The notes: a model not told the origin generated them from the sequence alone. Positions 45,506 through 57,717 are shown, counted from the first letter of the stretch. The stretch is DNA of 64,000 nucleotides from Dactylorhiza incarnata (GCA_033032865.1 JAWHQI010000005.1:5790001-5854000), one strand, 5' to 3'. Numbers and translations are program-made.

Positions 45506-46216
45506 ACTCTTTTTAAATGTTGACTAGTGTTAAGTATAGTAGATGCAAAACATTCTAGACGCTTGTTATCGTCATTTTCATGAAGAGCAAATTTTCTTTA
45601 TTTTCGATTTAAAACTTACATCTTTCGAATTTTTCAAAACTTTACTTTTAGTAGACTTAGAAGCATGAAAATGATCTAGACGTTCTTTTTAATTTAATTT
45701 GAGATTTTGCATACCGCACCTAAAATATTTATCGTTGCTAGTCACGTTGTGCCTTTTCGCGTTCCTTTTTGTAGCCATGCTTTTCTTTCGCCAAAGCCAA
45801 TATCTTACGCATGTTGTAAACTTAAAGTATTTTTGAGCTTTGATTTTATTGCTAGTGTGTTTCATTTTGTGAAAATGGTGGAGAACTATTATTATATCTT
45901 TTGGCTATAAAAGAGGGATTCCCCTTTGTAAGTGAGAAAAATTAAATAAAATTTGGAAACAAAAATGAGAAAAAGTAGAAAAATATTTGGAGAAATGAAA
46001 ATGTATTTTCTAGCAACAAATTTTCTTTTGCAAAGCTCACCCCTCTTGTTTAAGTGTGAAAAATAATTCTTCGTTTTTATCTGTTGAATAACGCACCCTT
46101 AAACCTAAGCCAAACGTTACGCCTAATTAAACTCCTATTGATTCATGCTTCCTAAGTTTTCTTTTAGTATAGTAGTAAGAAAGTAGATTAATTAAGTTTT
46201 TAGGTAGGAATATTAT
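45506..46216 (+). other. Non-coding; probable continuation of the Athila A 3' region
   Basis: If SIRE1 is removed, ...AAAACTCT at 21924 joins TTTTTAAATGTTGAC at 45511. The style (AT-rich, TATAAAAGAGGGATTCCCC near 45906) fits an Athila 3' region. No ORF stands out. Confidence 0.4.
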
Positions 46217-46250
46217 TGTTATTCTATAGGAATGACTAAGATCACACCTA

Positions 46251-46281
<31 letters not shown>

Positions 46282-47292
46282 TGAATAGTGTGATAGGTGA
46301 TTTATGGGATATTTTAAGAGATAAAACCACATAACAATCAATCACAACGTATCACACAAAGACACAGTGATTTATAGTGATTCCCCAAGAATTGGGTACA
46401 TCCACTTTTCCCACACCTTTCAAGCAGTGTGCTTGACAAGGCAAAACTCCTCCAAAACTCAGAACTCACACAGAGTTCCTACCTTAGTCTTTTATAATAC
46501 AAGACCAACACTCAGATCTACAAATAGATCCTACCTCAGATCACAAAGATCTTACACTCAGATCACAAAGACTTTACTCTCAGATTTACACAGGAATTCT
46601 ACACTCAGATCACAAAGATCTTACACAACTGTTTATAGAATTATAGTTTTTACAATAATAGACTCAAAAAGAATTTTGACTTGGATCTTGAGTCTTCAAT
46701 AGAAAACCTAGCAGTTGGCTTCTTCTTCCTTGATAGATGATAGTAGATAATTTATAAGAGTAGATCTGTATCAAGGGAATGAGCAACAATAATCCTTTCT
46801 TAGTTGACAGACAATTGAAAACTTCTTCAGGATCAGGGTTAATAACCCTCTTGAGAATTGAAAAGGATTTTGCTCTTGATGGCAGAATAATTGACTCGAG
46901 ATTCTTGCAGTCAATTTTGTATTATGTAGATCATTAAATATAACAAGAGGAGTACATCTCCTTTTATATCGTGGATATCTCAAAAGGAAATGTAGGAGAT
47001 CGGGGGATGTGATAATTATCACTGAATTTGAATTTTCAAATATGATCAGAAAAGGGAATATACAAATTTGACTTAATTTCAAATATTCCTCATATAGTAA
47101 TAATGATCAGAAAAAGGAATGCATAATTCTGACTTATTTTGGAATGATCCTCCAATAGTAATAATTGAGTACTTTATTCCTAAATCATTTCTCTAATGAC
47201 TTTAATTCATTAAAGACTTCCATAGGAGTACCATTGAAATGCGCCTTGATTTGCGTGAAAAGATTGGAGAAATAATAATGACACATGCTCTA
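46217..47292 (-). mobile_element. Truncated SIRE-like LTR (LTR c)
   Basis: Forward start TGTTATTCTATAGG, then ACACCTAGAG and a 29-bp poly-G (46253-46281) followed by GTGAATAG. This is the same 3'-end layout as the other SIRE LTRs in the window. Repeated CTCAGATCACAAAGATC units lie at 46514-46620. The upstream part is cut by the Tekay D LTR at 47293. No primer site adjoins the left end, so it is a 3' or solo LTR. Confidence 0.7.
46253..46281 (+). repeat. 29-bp poly-G run in LTR c
   Basis: The longest homopolymer in the window, at the same LTR position as G/C runs of 15, 17 and 13 bp in LTRs a, b and d. Confidence 0.9.
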
Positions 47293-49412
47293 TATAACAC
47301 CCTACCAGTACAAATAATATAACAATAGGTCCGACCGGGACCCCACACTATATTGAACACACTAGTTAGACGTTACAAGATAAACAGAAAAGAACAACAT
47401 CAGAGTATAAACAAAGTGTAAGCGGAAGCTGTCATTTAATATTACTTTCAGAATGTCCACCATCTGAGGAATGTATCAAATTAGTTATGGCCTTAAGGCC
47501 TTACAATCAATAATGTAATTAACTTAGCAACAAGCATCAGCACGCAAGCCAACAATTCAAGGAAAGTAGTAAAACACATGCTGACCTTCGAGGGCCAACA
47601 CAACATATGGCTTCGGCCCGCTACTTCCCGCTCGGCTCACCAACACCTGCACCATCAATAAATAAGAGGTAAACAAGGGTCAACTATGAGCTGACCACAA
47701 ACCGCATAATGATTCTACCCCCCGACCATTCTAGCCGGCTTAAGGGCGAGGGCACCGCGAACCTGCAAGCAAGTCGCACACGTAACATGTAATAATAATA
47801 TAGTGAAAGTGCAACTACACTATACAGGGTGAGGTTTCAAGCACAATCAATCTTCTAGGTTGAGCATCAAAGTAAAGGGAACCTAGGTATGCACATGATG
47901 TTGGTTGGGTTCACCCGGAGGATCCCCACCACCGCCTAAGCAACCACATGAGGATAACATAACATCAATTCATAACCAACAAACGTGGGTACTCAGCACC
48001 ATACATTTCATGCACGCAAGGTATGTCTCCAAAGTACTCTTTCACACATACCAAAACCACCCTAATTAATAAAACCTTAGGTGGGAAAAGAGCTTCTGGC
48101 CGGTCAAGGTGAACACCTTCCACGGCCTCTACCATGATCACATGGCGTACACGAGGTTAGGACCTCTCACCGATCTGCATGGAAACGGGTTCAGTTCAGC
48201 TTTGCCCATGCTCTAATCATCATGATCTATCACACGACGCGGGTACAACTTCACCTCGACCCATAAGGGTTTAACACATACAAGTGCTACACAAAAGAAT
48301 GACTACTCACATAATCCTTCCAAGAGGACATAGGCTTCACAAACATAACCAATGAAGGAGGTACAAGACCAATCCACTTCAAAACTCGCGGTGAAGGTTT
48401 GCATTCAACCACAACCCAAACATGGGGCTTCCGTTAGGCTCTCCGAAAGACACCTAAAATTCAAGTCCCGCAATATGATGACATATTTCACGGAGTCATT
48501 CTCTGACACGCATTCTAGGCTCAACTTAAATGCACGTCACAATCAAGCATCACCGATCCGGGCTAACGGCCACGGGTAGGCTTCACACAGAATGCCTAAA
48601 TCCGTACGACTACCAAATTTCTACATGCAATAAATACCGGGGACGAACACAATCTAGCTGAAGTTTCTAAGAACTATAGGAAGTCCTACACTTCACTAAT
48701 TAGTGAAAGAAACAACCTTATGCAAGCATAGAAAAGTGATGAAAGGACCAAAAAACATCCTAAGACTTGGAGGAAGGATCGTTACCCTTGCTGCTCTCTT
48801 TGGCGCCATGAATTTGATATTTCAATTGAATGGAAAGAACCGCACCGGGCCGCTCTCCGTGGATCTGGAAACGGCTCACGATTCGGAGCATCGGAGCTCC
48901 GTCAATGGCGGAAAGAGTCTCCTTCCTCCTCCTTGGATTTCCTCTTTTTCAAGCTGAGAGAGAGAGAGATAGTAAAGGTAATACTGAACCTAAAGTTCAC
49001 TCTCTCTTATTCCTTAAGGAAAATCGAACTCATGCCAGCCGTCCGATCGATATTTCACGTGGATCGGGACAGTTGTGAATGAGAATTTTGACGACGACTT
49101 CCGTCAATTTTAAAATAGGGAAAATGGGTTTCTGTCTGAATTCGTTGAGAGGTTGCAATGTTCATCAAAATCACTCGACGACACGCCGAACCCGTGTTGT
49201 GTCGTCGAGTGAATTCAACGACACATGCCGAATTTGCTGTTGTGTCGTCGAGTGAACTCAACGACACACACCAAATTTGCTGCCGTGTCGTCGAGTGAAC
49301 TCGACGACACACGCCGAAACTTAAACTGTGTTCGTCGAAATCACTCGAGGACACATGGTAGAGTACTTCTCTTCTATCCCTTTTTTTTGGAAAAAGTGGG
49401 GTGTTACCCCAC
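47293..49412 (-). mobile_element. 3' LTR of antisense Tekay element D (about 2120 bp)
   Basis: The minus strand starts TGGGGTAACACCCCAC at 49412 and ends ...GGTAGGGTGTTATA at 47293 (expected CA end changed to TA). Minus-strand GGGACGAAATTCATTTAAGG immediately before it is the Tekay/Del polypurine context. No coding sequence inside; small open frames at 48352-49078 show no motif. A hairpin-forming TCGACGA repeat lies near its start. Confidence 0.85.
49172..49350 (-). repeat. 43-bp repeat with CACTCGACGACAC / GTGTCGTCGAGTG arms in LTR D
   Basis: GTCGTCGAGTGAA occurs at 49201, 49244 and 49287 (43-bp period), alternating with inverted CTCGACGACACACGCCGAA. Each pair can form a hairpin. It lies 60-240 bp into U3 on the minus strand. 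Confidence 0.85.
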
Positions 49413-49479
49413 CTCCCTTAAATGAATTTCGTCCCAAAATTACGGAAATGGTAAGGTACAAAAATTAAATTATACCTGC

Positions 49480-50507
49480 GAGTAATAGCTCGCGGTATTC
49501 CACAAGAATGGTTTGCCTCTTTCCTAAGAGAGTTCCTCTCTCCCGCAATTATTCCAACGGACCTTTACTATTCAGATGGATTTGTTCCGTAATTGTCTAA
49601 CTTCTGTGTCTTCAATGCGCATGGGCTTGACCTTCGTCGCTAGTCCACCATCTATCGACACTTCTTCTACCGCAACAATATATGTAGGCTCTTTCACAAC
49701 CTTTCTTAACACTGAAATGTGAGATACATCGTGCATATCACTTAACTCCGTAGATAGAACAAGCCAGTATGCAGCTTCACCATTGCATTCCAAGATCTCA
49801 AACAGTGCTACATACCTTGGACTCAGCTTTTTCAAGCATCGGATCCTTGATACTCCCTTGAACGGTTTAATCTTCAAGTAAACCCAGTCACCCATGACGA
49901 ACTCAACATTCTGGTGATTTGCATTGTAATACTTTGCTTTCCTATCTTGGGAAATTATCAACTGCTCTCATATTGCCCGTATCGATGTATTTGATTCGTC
50001 CATGTCCTTGCGCTTTAACAACTTTGTGTCACCCGTTTCTGCCCAAGCCAAAGGCATACGACACTTTCTACCATAAAGGGCTTCGAAGGGTGTAATTTTA
50101 ATGCTTGCTTGGTAGCTGTTGTTGTAGGCAAATTCGATCATATAGAGAAGGTCCTCCCATCTCTTCCCGAAATCTAAGGCGCATATCCAGAGTATGTCTT
50201 CCATCGTCCTATTGCTCCTCTCGGTCTGCCCATCCATTTGAGGCTGGAAGGTTATGCTAAGCTTTAGCTTGGTACCCAATAGTTGGTGAATCAGCTTCCC
50301 ATCATTTGATGTGAAACACCCATCTCAGTCACTCACGATGCTACGGGGAGCTCCGTGCAATCACACAATATTATCAACGTACAACTTGGCCAGGTTTTCT
50401 ACGGAATCATCATTCCGGTTTGGAATGAAGTGCAATGCATTCGTCAAACGATCTACGATCACCCATATGACATTGTTTCCATGTTGTGATGCCGACAATC
50501 CGTGCAC
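49480..50507 (-). pseudogene. pol: Tekay D pol: integrase core (downstream part) and chromodomain
   Basis: Minus strand. NVIWVIVDRLTNALHFIPN near 50430-50480, LHGAPRSIVSD near 50340, then KLKLSITFQPQMDGQTERSN, EFAYNNSYQASIKITPFEAL and YGRKCRMPLAW. Next come VMGDWVYLKIKPFKGV, LSPRYVALFEIL and DMHDVSHISVLRK. The chromodomain starts VRQLRNKSI and continues through a stop (49572-49574) with IVKVRWNNCGREEL. Stops at 49572 and near 49965 and one in place of the second catalytic Asp region show decay. It is split from its upstream half by copia F. Confidence 0.9.
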
Positions 50508-50512
50508 GAAAT
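50508..50512 (+). repeat. Target duplication of copia F, left (GAAAT)
   Basis: GAAAT before the LTR start TGTTGAAATTTTG; repeated at 56976-56980. Confidence 0.92.
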
Positions 50513-51683
50513 TGTTGAAATTTTGAAGCGAAGTGGAGGTGACCGGGCGGTCTGATTTTGGGTGACCGCCGAGACCGCGCGGTCTGTGTTTGTATTCTGC
50601 CAGTCTGTTCTGGCGGACTGCTGGTTCTGCCAGTCTGTTCTTGATTGCTGCGGTCTGTTCCCGAGTTGGTCTGCTGGTTGGCCTGTCTTCTTTGTTGGAA
50701 GACCGGGCGGTCTGTTCTTATGTGACCGCCTGTCTGGGCGGCTTGTTCTTGCGATCTGACGACTTGTCTGAAGTCGGCCAGATGGTTCGTGGTTTGCTCC
50801 TGGTGGCCTAAGGGAGGAGTACCTTTGTGCCTGCACGGCTTGTGCTCGTTCTTGTGTTCGCGTGACCTGTGCGCGATCTGCATGCTGATCTGCGGTCTTG
50901 GTCGGATGGTCGTCCAAGTAGTGTGATCGCGCAGTCTGCCTTGTGAAACTGCTGGCGATCTGATGGGTGGTGATTGTACCTCTCCTGTGCGGTGATGACA
51001 TCCGTCTACCCGCCTATAAATAGGGGTGCAGGGCCCGTCATTTATAACGAGAACTGTAAGAACGGAGCCTGGGTTAATTTGTGCGGTCTCACTTTTGAGG
51101 TCGGGCGGTCTCGGAAGCGAGTTGACTGTTTGTTGTGTTCGCAGGTTTGCGGTCAGCAGGTTGCGGTCTCCTTCCCTGGTGATTCCCAGCAGCTTGAATA
51201 AACAGTTCGGCAGCGGTCAGTTTGCGAACTTGTTTATGTTTGTTCTTGTGCTGTTCGCTGCGAGCTCAGTGATCAGGAAACCTTCAGCGGTTAGGCTATC
51301 TGAGTTGCGGTCTGGCGACAGCTTCAGCTCTTCGTTCCAATAATGATCCAGTTCGTGCGGTCTGAGGTGGCTGTCTTGCAGTGCAGGTGGTTTGTCTGTT
51401 TTCTGTTCGCGCGGTCTTAGGTCAAGCCGGGCGACTTCTGAAGTCGAGCGGTCTGTGCGGTCTCAGCTTGTCTAGCCGCCAGATTTGTTTTGGTGTGTTT
51501 TGTTCTTCTCGCCTCCGTGATTCTTATGAATCATGTCTCGCCATGTATACCTCGCACTGTAAATGAAGTTTGTGTTTCAATAAAGTTTCTTGTGTTGCTG
51601 TGTGGCATTGTGGTTGTTTGGCTATAACTCAGTTGATGCAACTCTTGCTTACTCCTAAACGATTCAAGTCAAAAATTTTAACA
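50513..51683 (+). mobile_element. Copia F 5' LTR (1171 bp)
   Basis: TGTTGAAATTTTGAAGCG ... AAAAATTTTAACA. TATA box TATAAATA at 51015-51022. Both U3 and R/U5 are rich in GCGGTCT/AGACCGC motifs. It carries about 45 bp near 51416-51462 absent from the 3' LTR; that segment is flanked by GCGGTC repeats. Confidence 0.95.
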
Positions 51684-51697
51684 TGGTATCAGAGGTA
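51684..51697 (+). other. Copia F primer binding site (tRNA-iMet type)
   Basis: TGGTATCAGAGGTA directly follows the LTR end. Confidence 0.9.
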
Positions 51698-51772
51698 GGT
51701 TGTTGGAGTGGATAAGCAGTGTTCAACTTGAGTTGCCATCGTCTTTGTGAAGAAGAGACCACATAGATTGCC

Positions 51773-54700
51773 ATGGAAGGTGGATACGCAAGAGGGCTTG
51801 GTATTGAACTCCTCACATCGACTAACTATAAGAAATGGAGGTCATGTATGGAGAGCTATTTACTTGGCGAGGATCTATGGGAAATAGTTGGAGGAGAAGA
51901 CACACAAGAGGTGTTTCTAGCAGGAGATAATATGGCAGAGGTAAGACTTTGGAGGAGGACTAATGCTAAGGTAGAGTTCACACTCAAGAGGGCAATCTCA
52001 CCGGAGCTATTTGATCACATCATTGGATGTAAATCTGCTGCTGAGATTTGGACGTCTTTGGGCGGGCTGTTTAATAAGAAGAATGTAGCTCGGCTACAAT
52101 TTCTTGAAAATGAGTTGGCAAAGGCCTCTCAAGGTGATCTTTCTATTTCTACTTTCTTTCTTAAGATGAAGAACCTCACAGCATAGATTTCTGCATTGGA
52201 CCATGATGAGCCCATCTCGGAGGCAAAACTAAAGAGGCATATCATCCGCGGGTTGCGGAAGGAGTATCTTGCCTTTGTGACTTCAGTTCAAGGTTGGGCA
52301 AATCAACCATCTCTGTTGGAGCTGGAGAACTTACTTGCTTCGCAAGAAAGTTTGGCAAGACAGATGGCGGGGTCTTCTATCTCTGGGGGAGATAGTGATG
52401 TGTTGTTCTCTGGAAAGAAGAAGAAGAAGTGGGAGAAGAAGAAGCCAGGTCAGGATGGACCCTCTACTTCAGGTTAGCAGGATAGAGATTATGCTTCTAA
52501 GTCTGATGGGAAGAAGAAGGGAGAGGGACCAAGGTGCTTCAGGTGCAATAAGACCGGCCACTTCAAGAAGGATTGCCGGGTTAATCTTCAGTCGGGACAT
52601 GTAGCGGAGAAGGAGAAGCCAAAGTCTGATGAAGCCGGATGGGGAGGAGCCTTTGCGGCTAATATGACGGCGATGCCCGTTAAGGCCTTGGCTGCCATCA
52701 ACTTTGAAGAGGATTGGATTGTTGATTCAGGCTGTGGACATCATCTCACCGGGGATGAATCAAAATTCTCTTCTTTGACGCCTTACTCAGGTAATGATGC
52801 TATCATTACGGTTGATAATTCTGTTCATGCAGTAGAACAAGAAGGTGTTGTCTCCCTGAGCAGTGATAAGGGTCCACTCACATTGAGGAGTGTTATCACG
52901 CGCCCGGTATGAAGAAGAATCTCTTCTCTGTGACCAATGCGGTCGATGCCGGTTATCACGTTCTGTTTGGCCCAACAGAAGTGAAGTTTCTTAAAACTCA
53001 ACCGGAGATAAAGGGAGATGTTATCCATGTTGGAAAGCGGGTGAAGGACTTGTTTGTGTTATCGACAAGTACCTATGTTGATAAGATGAAGACCAACGAT
53101 AGCGCGACTATCTGGCATGAAAGGTTGGCGCATGTTGGCATGGACAAATTGAAGGCTATGACAGTAAAAGGCCTTGTCAAGGGCTTGCCTAGCTTGTCCT
53201 CTTATGGAGACGGTCATGTTTGTGCGGGATGTCAGTTTGGTAAGTCTCATCGACTTCCATTTGATAAATCGCAAACAAGATGCAAAGCACCGTTGGAGTG
53301 CATTCACGGTGATTTGATGGGACCGACTGCCACCCCAAGCCTTGGAGGCAACAGATATATGTTGGTGTTGATTGACGATTACACGATATATGTCTGGGTG
53401 TATTTTCTGAACGAGAAGTCGGAAGCCTTTGCGAAGTTTGTGGAGTTCAAGGAGCTGGTGGAAGGTCGGTTAGGCCTGCGGGTGAAAAAATTGAGAACTG
53501 ACAATGGTGGAGAGTTCACCTCTGGTGAGTTCTCAAGTTTTTGCAAGAAACACGGCATTTGGAGAGAGCTCACTTGTGCCCATACTCCACAGAAAAATGG
53601 CGTTGCGGAGAGGAAGATCCGTCATCTGACAGAAACCTGCAAATGCTGGCTTCATGCCAAGAGTATCCCAAAGTCCTTTTGGGCGGAGGGAATGTCTTGT
53701 GCGGCTTACGTCATCAACAGGATGCCTCTAAGTCCTATCAACATGAAGACCCCTCACGAATTGATGTTCAAGGAGAAACTGAGTGTTGCACACCTTTGGG
53801 TGTTTGGGTCAACCTGCTATGTGCATATTCCTGATGCTCTTCGGACAAAGCTAGATGCAAAAGCAAGGAAGCTAGTCTTTGTTGGGTATGATGAGCGGAA
53901 GAAAGGATGGAGATGCAAGGATCCTGAGACACGGAGATCAGTGGTATCTAGGGATGTGGTGTTCGATGAAGTGACTTCCTACAAGGGGAGTTCAGGAGTT
54001 GAACTACCGGAGAGCAGGGTTGATGAAGCAGGGAAAGCTGCATGAAGTCTTCAAGTGGAGTTGCCTGTTTCACCAGGAGCTCCAGCTGTGTCAAGCTCTG
54101 AGATGGAAGCTTCAGGTTCTGGAAGCAGGGGGAGTGATGCTCCAAGTTCGTCTGCAAGAGGAGCTTGCACAGAAGAAGCAGCTGAGGAGGTGGTTAGTCA
54201 GGAGCAACCTCTTAGGAGGTCGAAGAGGACTATCAAGCCACCAGATCATTATACAGGAGGAAACATGGTGAGCTCCGTCTCATGTTTCTTCGCTGGTCCC
54301 TTGGATGAAAGGGAACCGTTGAGCTTTGAGAAAGCCAAAGGTGTGAAGCAGTGGGATATTGCTATGCAAGAGGAGATGGATGCTCTCAAGAAGAATGAGA
54401 CTTGGTCTCTAGTGCCCAGGCCCAAGGGCAATACCCCCGTGACATGCAAATGGGTTTATAAACTCAAGAAGAAAGCTGACGACACGATCGAGCGATACAA
54501 GGATCGCCTTGTAGCTCGCAGGTTCTCACAACAGTATGGTGAAGATTATGATGAGACGTTTAGTCCAGTGGCAAAGATGACTTCGGTCCGATTTGTTATT
54601 GCTTTGGCGGCATCTTGTGGATGGGAGATTTGGCAGCTCGATGTAAAGAATGCCTTCTTATACGGAGAGATTGACAAGGATATCTTCATGATCCAGCCGC

Positions 54701-55855
54701 CGGGTTTCATCTCGGAGGATCGTCCGGACTATGTCTGCAAACTGAAGAAGGCTTTATATGGGTTGAAGCAAGCGCCTCGGGCGTGGTATGGGAAGATCGC
54801 GGAGTATCTTCTTTTCTGCGGGTTCTTTGCTTCAGACTCTGATTCTAGCTTGTTCGTCAAGAAGGAGTGGGCGCTTCGGGTTGTTGTGCTACTGTATGTG
54901 AATGACATGATTGTCACCAGGAACTCGAAGGAGGCGGTAGCAAGGCTGAGAGCTGAGCTTGCTATCAGGTTCGAGATGAAGGATCTGGGGGAGCTTCACC
55001 ATTTCCTTGGACTCGAGGTTCAGAGGCGGGAGAGCGGAGTGCTCTCAGGAAGGATATGCGGAGCGGTTCGTTCAACGATTCGGCATGGAAGAAGGGAAGA
55101 GCAGCTCTATACCTATGGAACAACATCATAAACTTCGGAAGGATGAGGGAAGAGTTCTATCTGATCCGTTGGTGTTCCGAGCTCTGGTTGGGAGCTTGAT
55201 TTACTTAACCATCACGAGGCCTGATATTGCTTATGCAGTTGGCAAAGTGAGTCGGTACATGGCGGAGCCACGGAAGCCTCATCTTCTGGCGGCAAAAGGA
55301 ATTCTGAAATATGTGAAGTCGACCTCTGATTTGGGTCTCCTATTTAGGAGAGGGTCAAGCTTGGAGTTGCATGGATACATGGATGCTGACTACGGGGGAG
55401 ACGTGTATGATCGGAGATCAACGTCTGGTTATGTCTTTATGACAGGCCCCACAACTATCTCTTGGTGCAGCAAAAAGCAGGACTCGGTGTCCGTATCTAC
55501 CACAGAAGCAGAGTACAAGGCTTCGGCCTTGGCAGCTCAGGAAGCTGTTTGGCTCAGGAGGTTGGTGGAGGATGTTCATGAGGAGGTTTGAGGTCCCACT
55601 ATGCTACGCGGGGACAATGAGAGTGCTCTCAAGCTGGTTAATAATCTAGTCTGTCACGCGAGGACCAAGCATATTGAGATTGAGCACCATTTCATTCGTG
55701 AAAAGGTGTTGGGAGGATCTCTTATGGTCGAGCATGTTCAGAGTGCGGACAATGTCGCTGACATCTTCACAAAGCTGCTGGCGAAGGGACCGTTTACACG
55801 GTTGCGGAGTTTACTTGGGCTAGTCTCCACTTCCCACTTCAAGGGGGAGTGTTGA
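51773..55855 (+). pseudogene. Copia F gag-pol polyprotein, broken
   Basis: ATG at 51773. Gag contains LTSTNYKKWRSCMESYLLGE and a CCHC knuckle CFRCNKTGHFKKDC at about 52534-52575. Protease: WIVDSGCGHHLTG near 52715. Integrase: TIWHERLAHVGMDKLKAM, CAGCQFGKSHRLPF, HGDLMGP, RTDNGGEF, NGVAERKIRH. RT: KWVYKLKKKADDTIERYKDR, WQLDVKNAFLYGEI, and YVND at 54894-54905 where YVDD is expected. RNase H: ADYGGDVYDRRSTSGYV, STTEAEYKA, RTKHIEIEHHFIREKV, NVADIFTK. Lesions: in-frame stops at 52184, 52475, 54043 and 55589; frameshifts near 52905 and 55050. The lost catalytic Asp alone would inactivate RT. Lineage within copia not assigned. Confidence 0.95.
55839..55849 (+). other. Copia F polypurine tract
   Basis: TCAAGGGGGAG directly before the 3' LTR start; it overlaps the end of the coding frame. 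Confidence 0.88.
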
Positions 55856-56975
55856 AATTTTGAAGTGAAGTGGAGGTGACCGGGCGGTCTGATTTTGGGT
55901 GACCGCCGAGACCGCGCGGTCTGTGTTTGTATTCTGCCGGTCTGTTCTGGAGGACTGCTGGTTCTGCCGGTCTATTCTTGATTGCTGCGGTCTGTTCCCG
56001 AGTTGGTCTGCTGGTTGGCCTGTCTTCTTTGTTGGAAGACCGGGCGGTCTGTTCTTATGTGACCGCCTGTCCGAGCGGCTTGATCTGGTGATCTGACGAC
56101 TTGTCTAAAGTCGGTCAGATGGTTCGTGGTTTGCTCCTGGTGGTCTAAGGGAGGAGTACCTTTGCGCCCGCATGGCTTGTGCGCAGTCTCGTGTTCGCGT
56201 GACCTGTGCGCGATCTGCATGCTGATCTGCGGTCTTGGTCGGATGGTTGTCCAAGTAGTGTGATCGCGCGGCCTGCCTTATGAGACCGCTTGCGATCTGA
56301 CGGGTGGTGATTGTACCTCTCCTGTGTGATGACAACATCCGTCTACCCGCCTATAAATAGGGGTGCAGGGCCCGTCATTTATAACGAGAACTGTAAGAAC
56401 GGAGCCTGGGTTAATTCGTGCGGTCTCACTTTTGAGGTCGGGGGGTCTCGGAAGCGAGTTGACTGTTTATTGTGTTCGCATGTTTGCGGTCAGCAGGTTG
56501 CAGTCTCCTTCCTTGATGATTCCCAGCAGTTTGAATAAACAGTTCGGCAACGGTCAGTCTGCGAACTGGTTTATGTTTGTTCTTGTGCTGTTCGCAGCGA
56601 GCTCAGTGATCAGGCGACCTTCAGCGGTTAGGCAATCTGAGTTGCGGTCTGGCGACAGCTTCAGTCCTTCGTTCCAATAAAGCTCCAGTTCGTGCAGTCT
56701 GAGGTGGTTGTCTTGCAGTGCAGGCGGTTTGTCTATTTTCTGTTCGCGCGGTCTCAGCTTGTCTAGCCGCCAGATTTGTTTTGGTGTGTTTTGTTCTTCT
56801 CGCCTCCGTGATTCTTATGAATCATGTCACGCCATGTATACCTCGCACTGTAAATGAAGTTTGTGTTTCAATAAAGTTTCTTGTGTTGCTGTGTGGCATT
56901 GTGGTTGTTTGGCTATAACTCAGTTGATGGAACTCCTGCTTACTCCTAAACGATTCAAGTCAAAAAATTTTAACA
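55850..56975 (+). mobile_element. Copia F 3' LTR (1126 bp)
   Basis: Same ends as the 5' LTR; TATA box at 56352-56359. Many scattered substitutions against the 5' LTR, so the insertion is not recent. Confidence 0.95.
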
Positions 56976-56980
56976 GAAAT
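56976..56980 (+). repeat. Target duplication of copia F, right (GAAAT)
   Basis: Perfect match to 50508-50512. Confidence 0.92.
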
Positions 56981-57717
56981 CCATTGAAATATCGTCGAAC
57001 TTCCATTCCGGAATCGACAAAGACTTTGGAAACCCACCAAGTCTTTGACATTCAGCCTTCACCAACATGCAAGTATGACACTTGGCTACGTAGAGAGCAA
57101 TGTATTTCTTCATACCCGACCACCAAAAGAGTTTCTTCATATCCATGTACATCTTTGTGCTCCCCGGGTGAATCGAGTTCTTGGTAAAGTGAGCCTCATA
57201 CATCAATTCTTCCCATAAATTGGCAACTTTTGGAATGCACAATCTAACATTCTTCCATAAAAGACCATCGTCGAATGAGAATTCAGCGTTAAACCCATCC
57301 ACAGTCTCCGCTTTGATGCTTTGTAATGCTTCATGCTTTCATCTAGTTCCAAAGCTTGTCGAACTCGATCGGTAAGGTGATATTGAACTTCCGTCCAGTT
57401 CAAGCATGCTAAAGTAGACACTCTCCTATCGACACAAGTGATCCCCAAAGACTTTAGATCACGTATTAGCCGCTCATGATGCATCAAAATCTAGTTTGCT
57501 TGCGCGGGAGCCCGACGACTCAATGTGTCTGCAACAACGTTTCCCTTCCCGAGAGTGTAACGAATATCGAAGGTGAAGTCCCCAAGGAACTCCAACCACC
57601 TCCTTTGTCGCATATTCAACTCCTTCCGACTAATAGGTATTTTAGGCTCTTGTGGTCTGTAAAAATGTCGACAAATGTCGACCTTTATGCCATATAGGAA
57701 CCACCACAATTTAAGAG
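56981..57717 (-). pseudogene. pol: Tekay D pol: RNase H end and integrase zinc domain
   Basis: Minus strand, from the right: LKLWWFLYGIKVDI, RKELNMRQRRWLEFLGDFTF, YTLGKGNVVADTLSRRAP (RNase H end). A divergent linker follows, then LCIPKVANLWEELMYEAHFT, SIHPGSTKMYMDMKKLFWWS and CHTCMLVKAECQRLGG (HHCC zinc region). It ends KFDDISMDF at the copia F insertion point. Frame changes occur near 57300 and 57488. At its right end it is cut by the SIRE2 LTR within RNase H, so RT, protease and gag are not in the window. Confidence 0.9.

Larger units (their letters stand above)
50513..56975 (+). mobile_element. Copia F: complete Ty1/copia element (6463 bp) inserted in Tekay D integrase
   Basis: Two LTRs, primer site, one degraded polyprotein, polypurine tract and a perfect target duplication GAAAT. 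Excising it with one duplication copy rejoins the D integrase in frame across the ISMDF motif, which confirms the boundaries. Confidence 0.96.

Noticed and set aside
45707..45910. 67-codon frame in 45506-46216
   Set aside because: AT-rich non-coding sequence, no motif; likely Athila 3' region.
50410..51001. Frames of 157 and 180 codons in the copia F LTR (also 55972-56338)
   Set aside because: Produced by the CG-rich motif array; Gln/Arg/Thr-rich without domain structure, and LTR-located.
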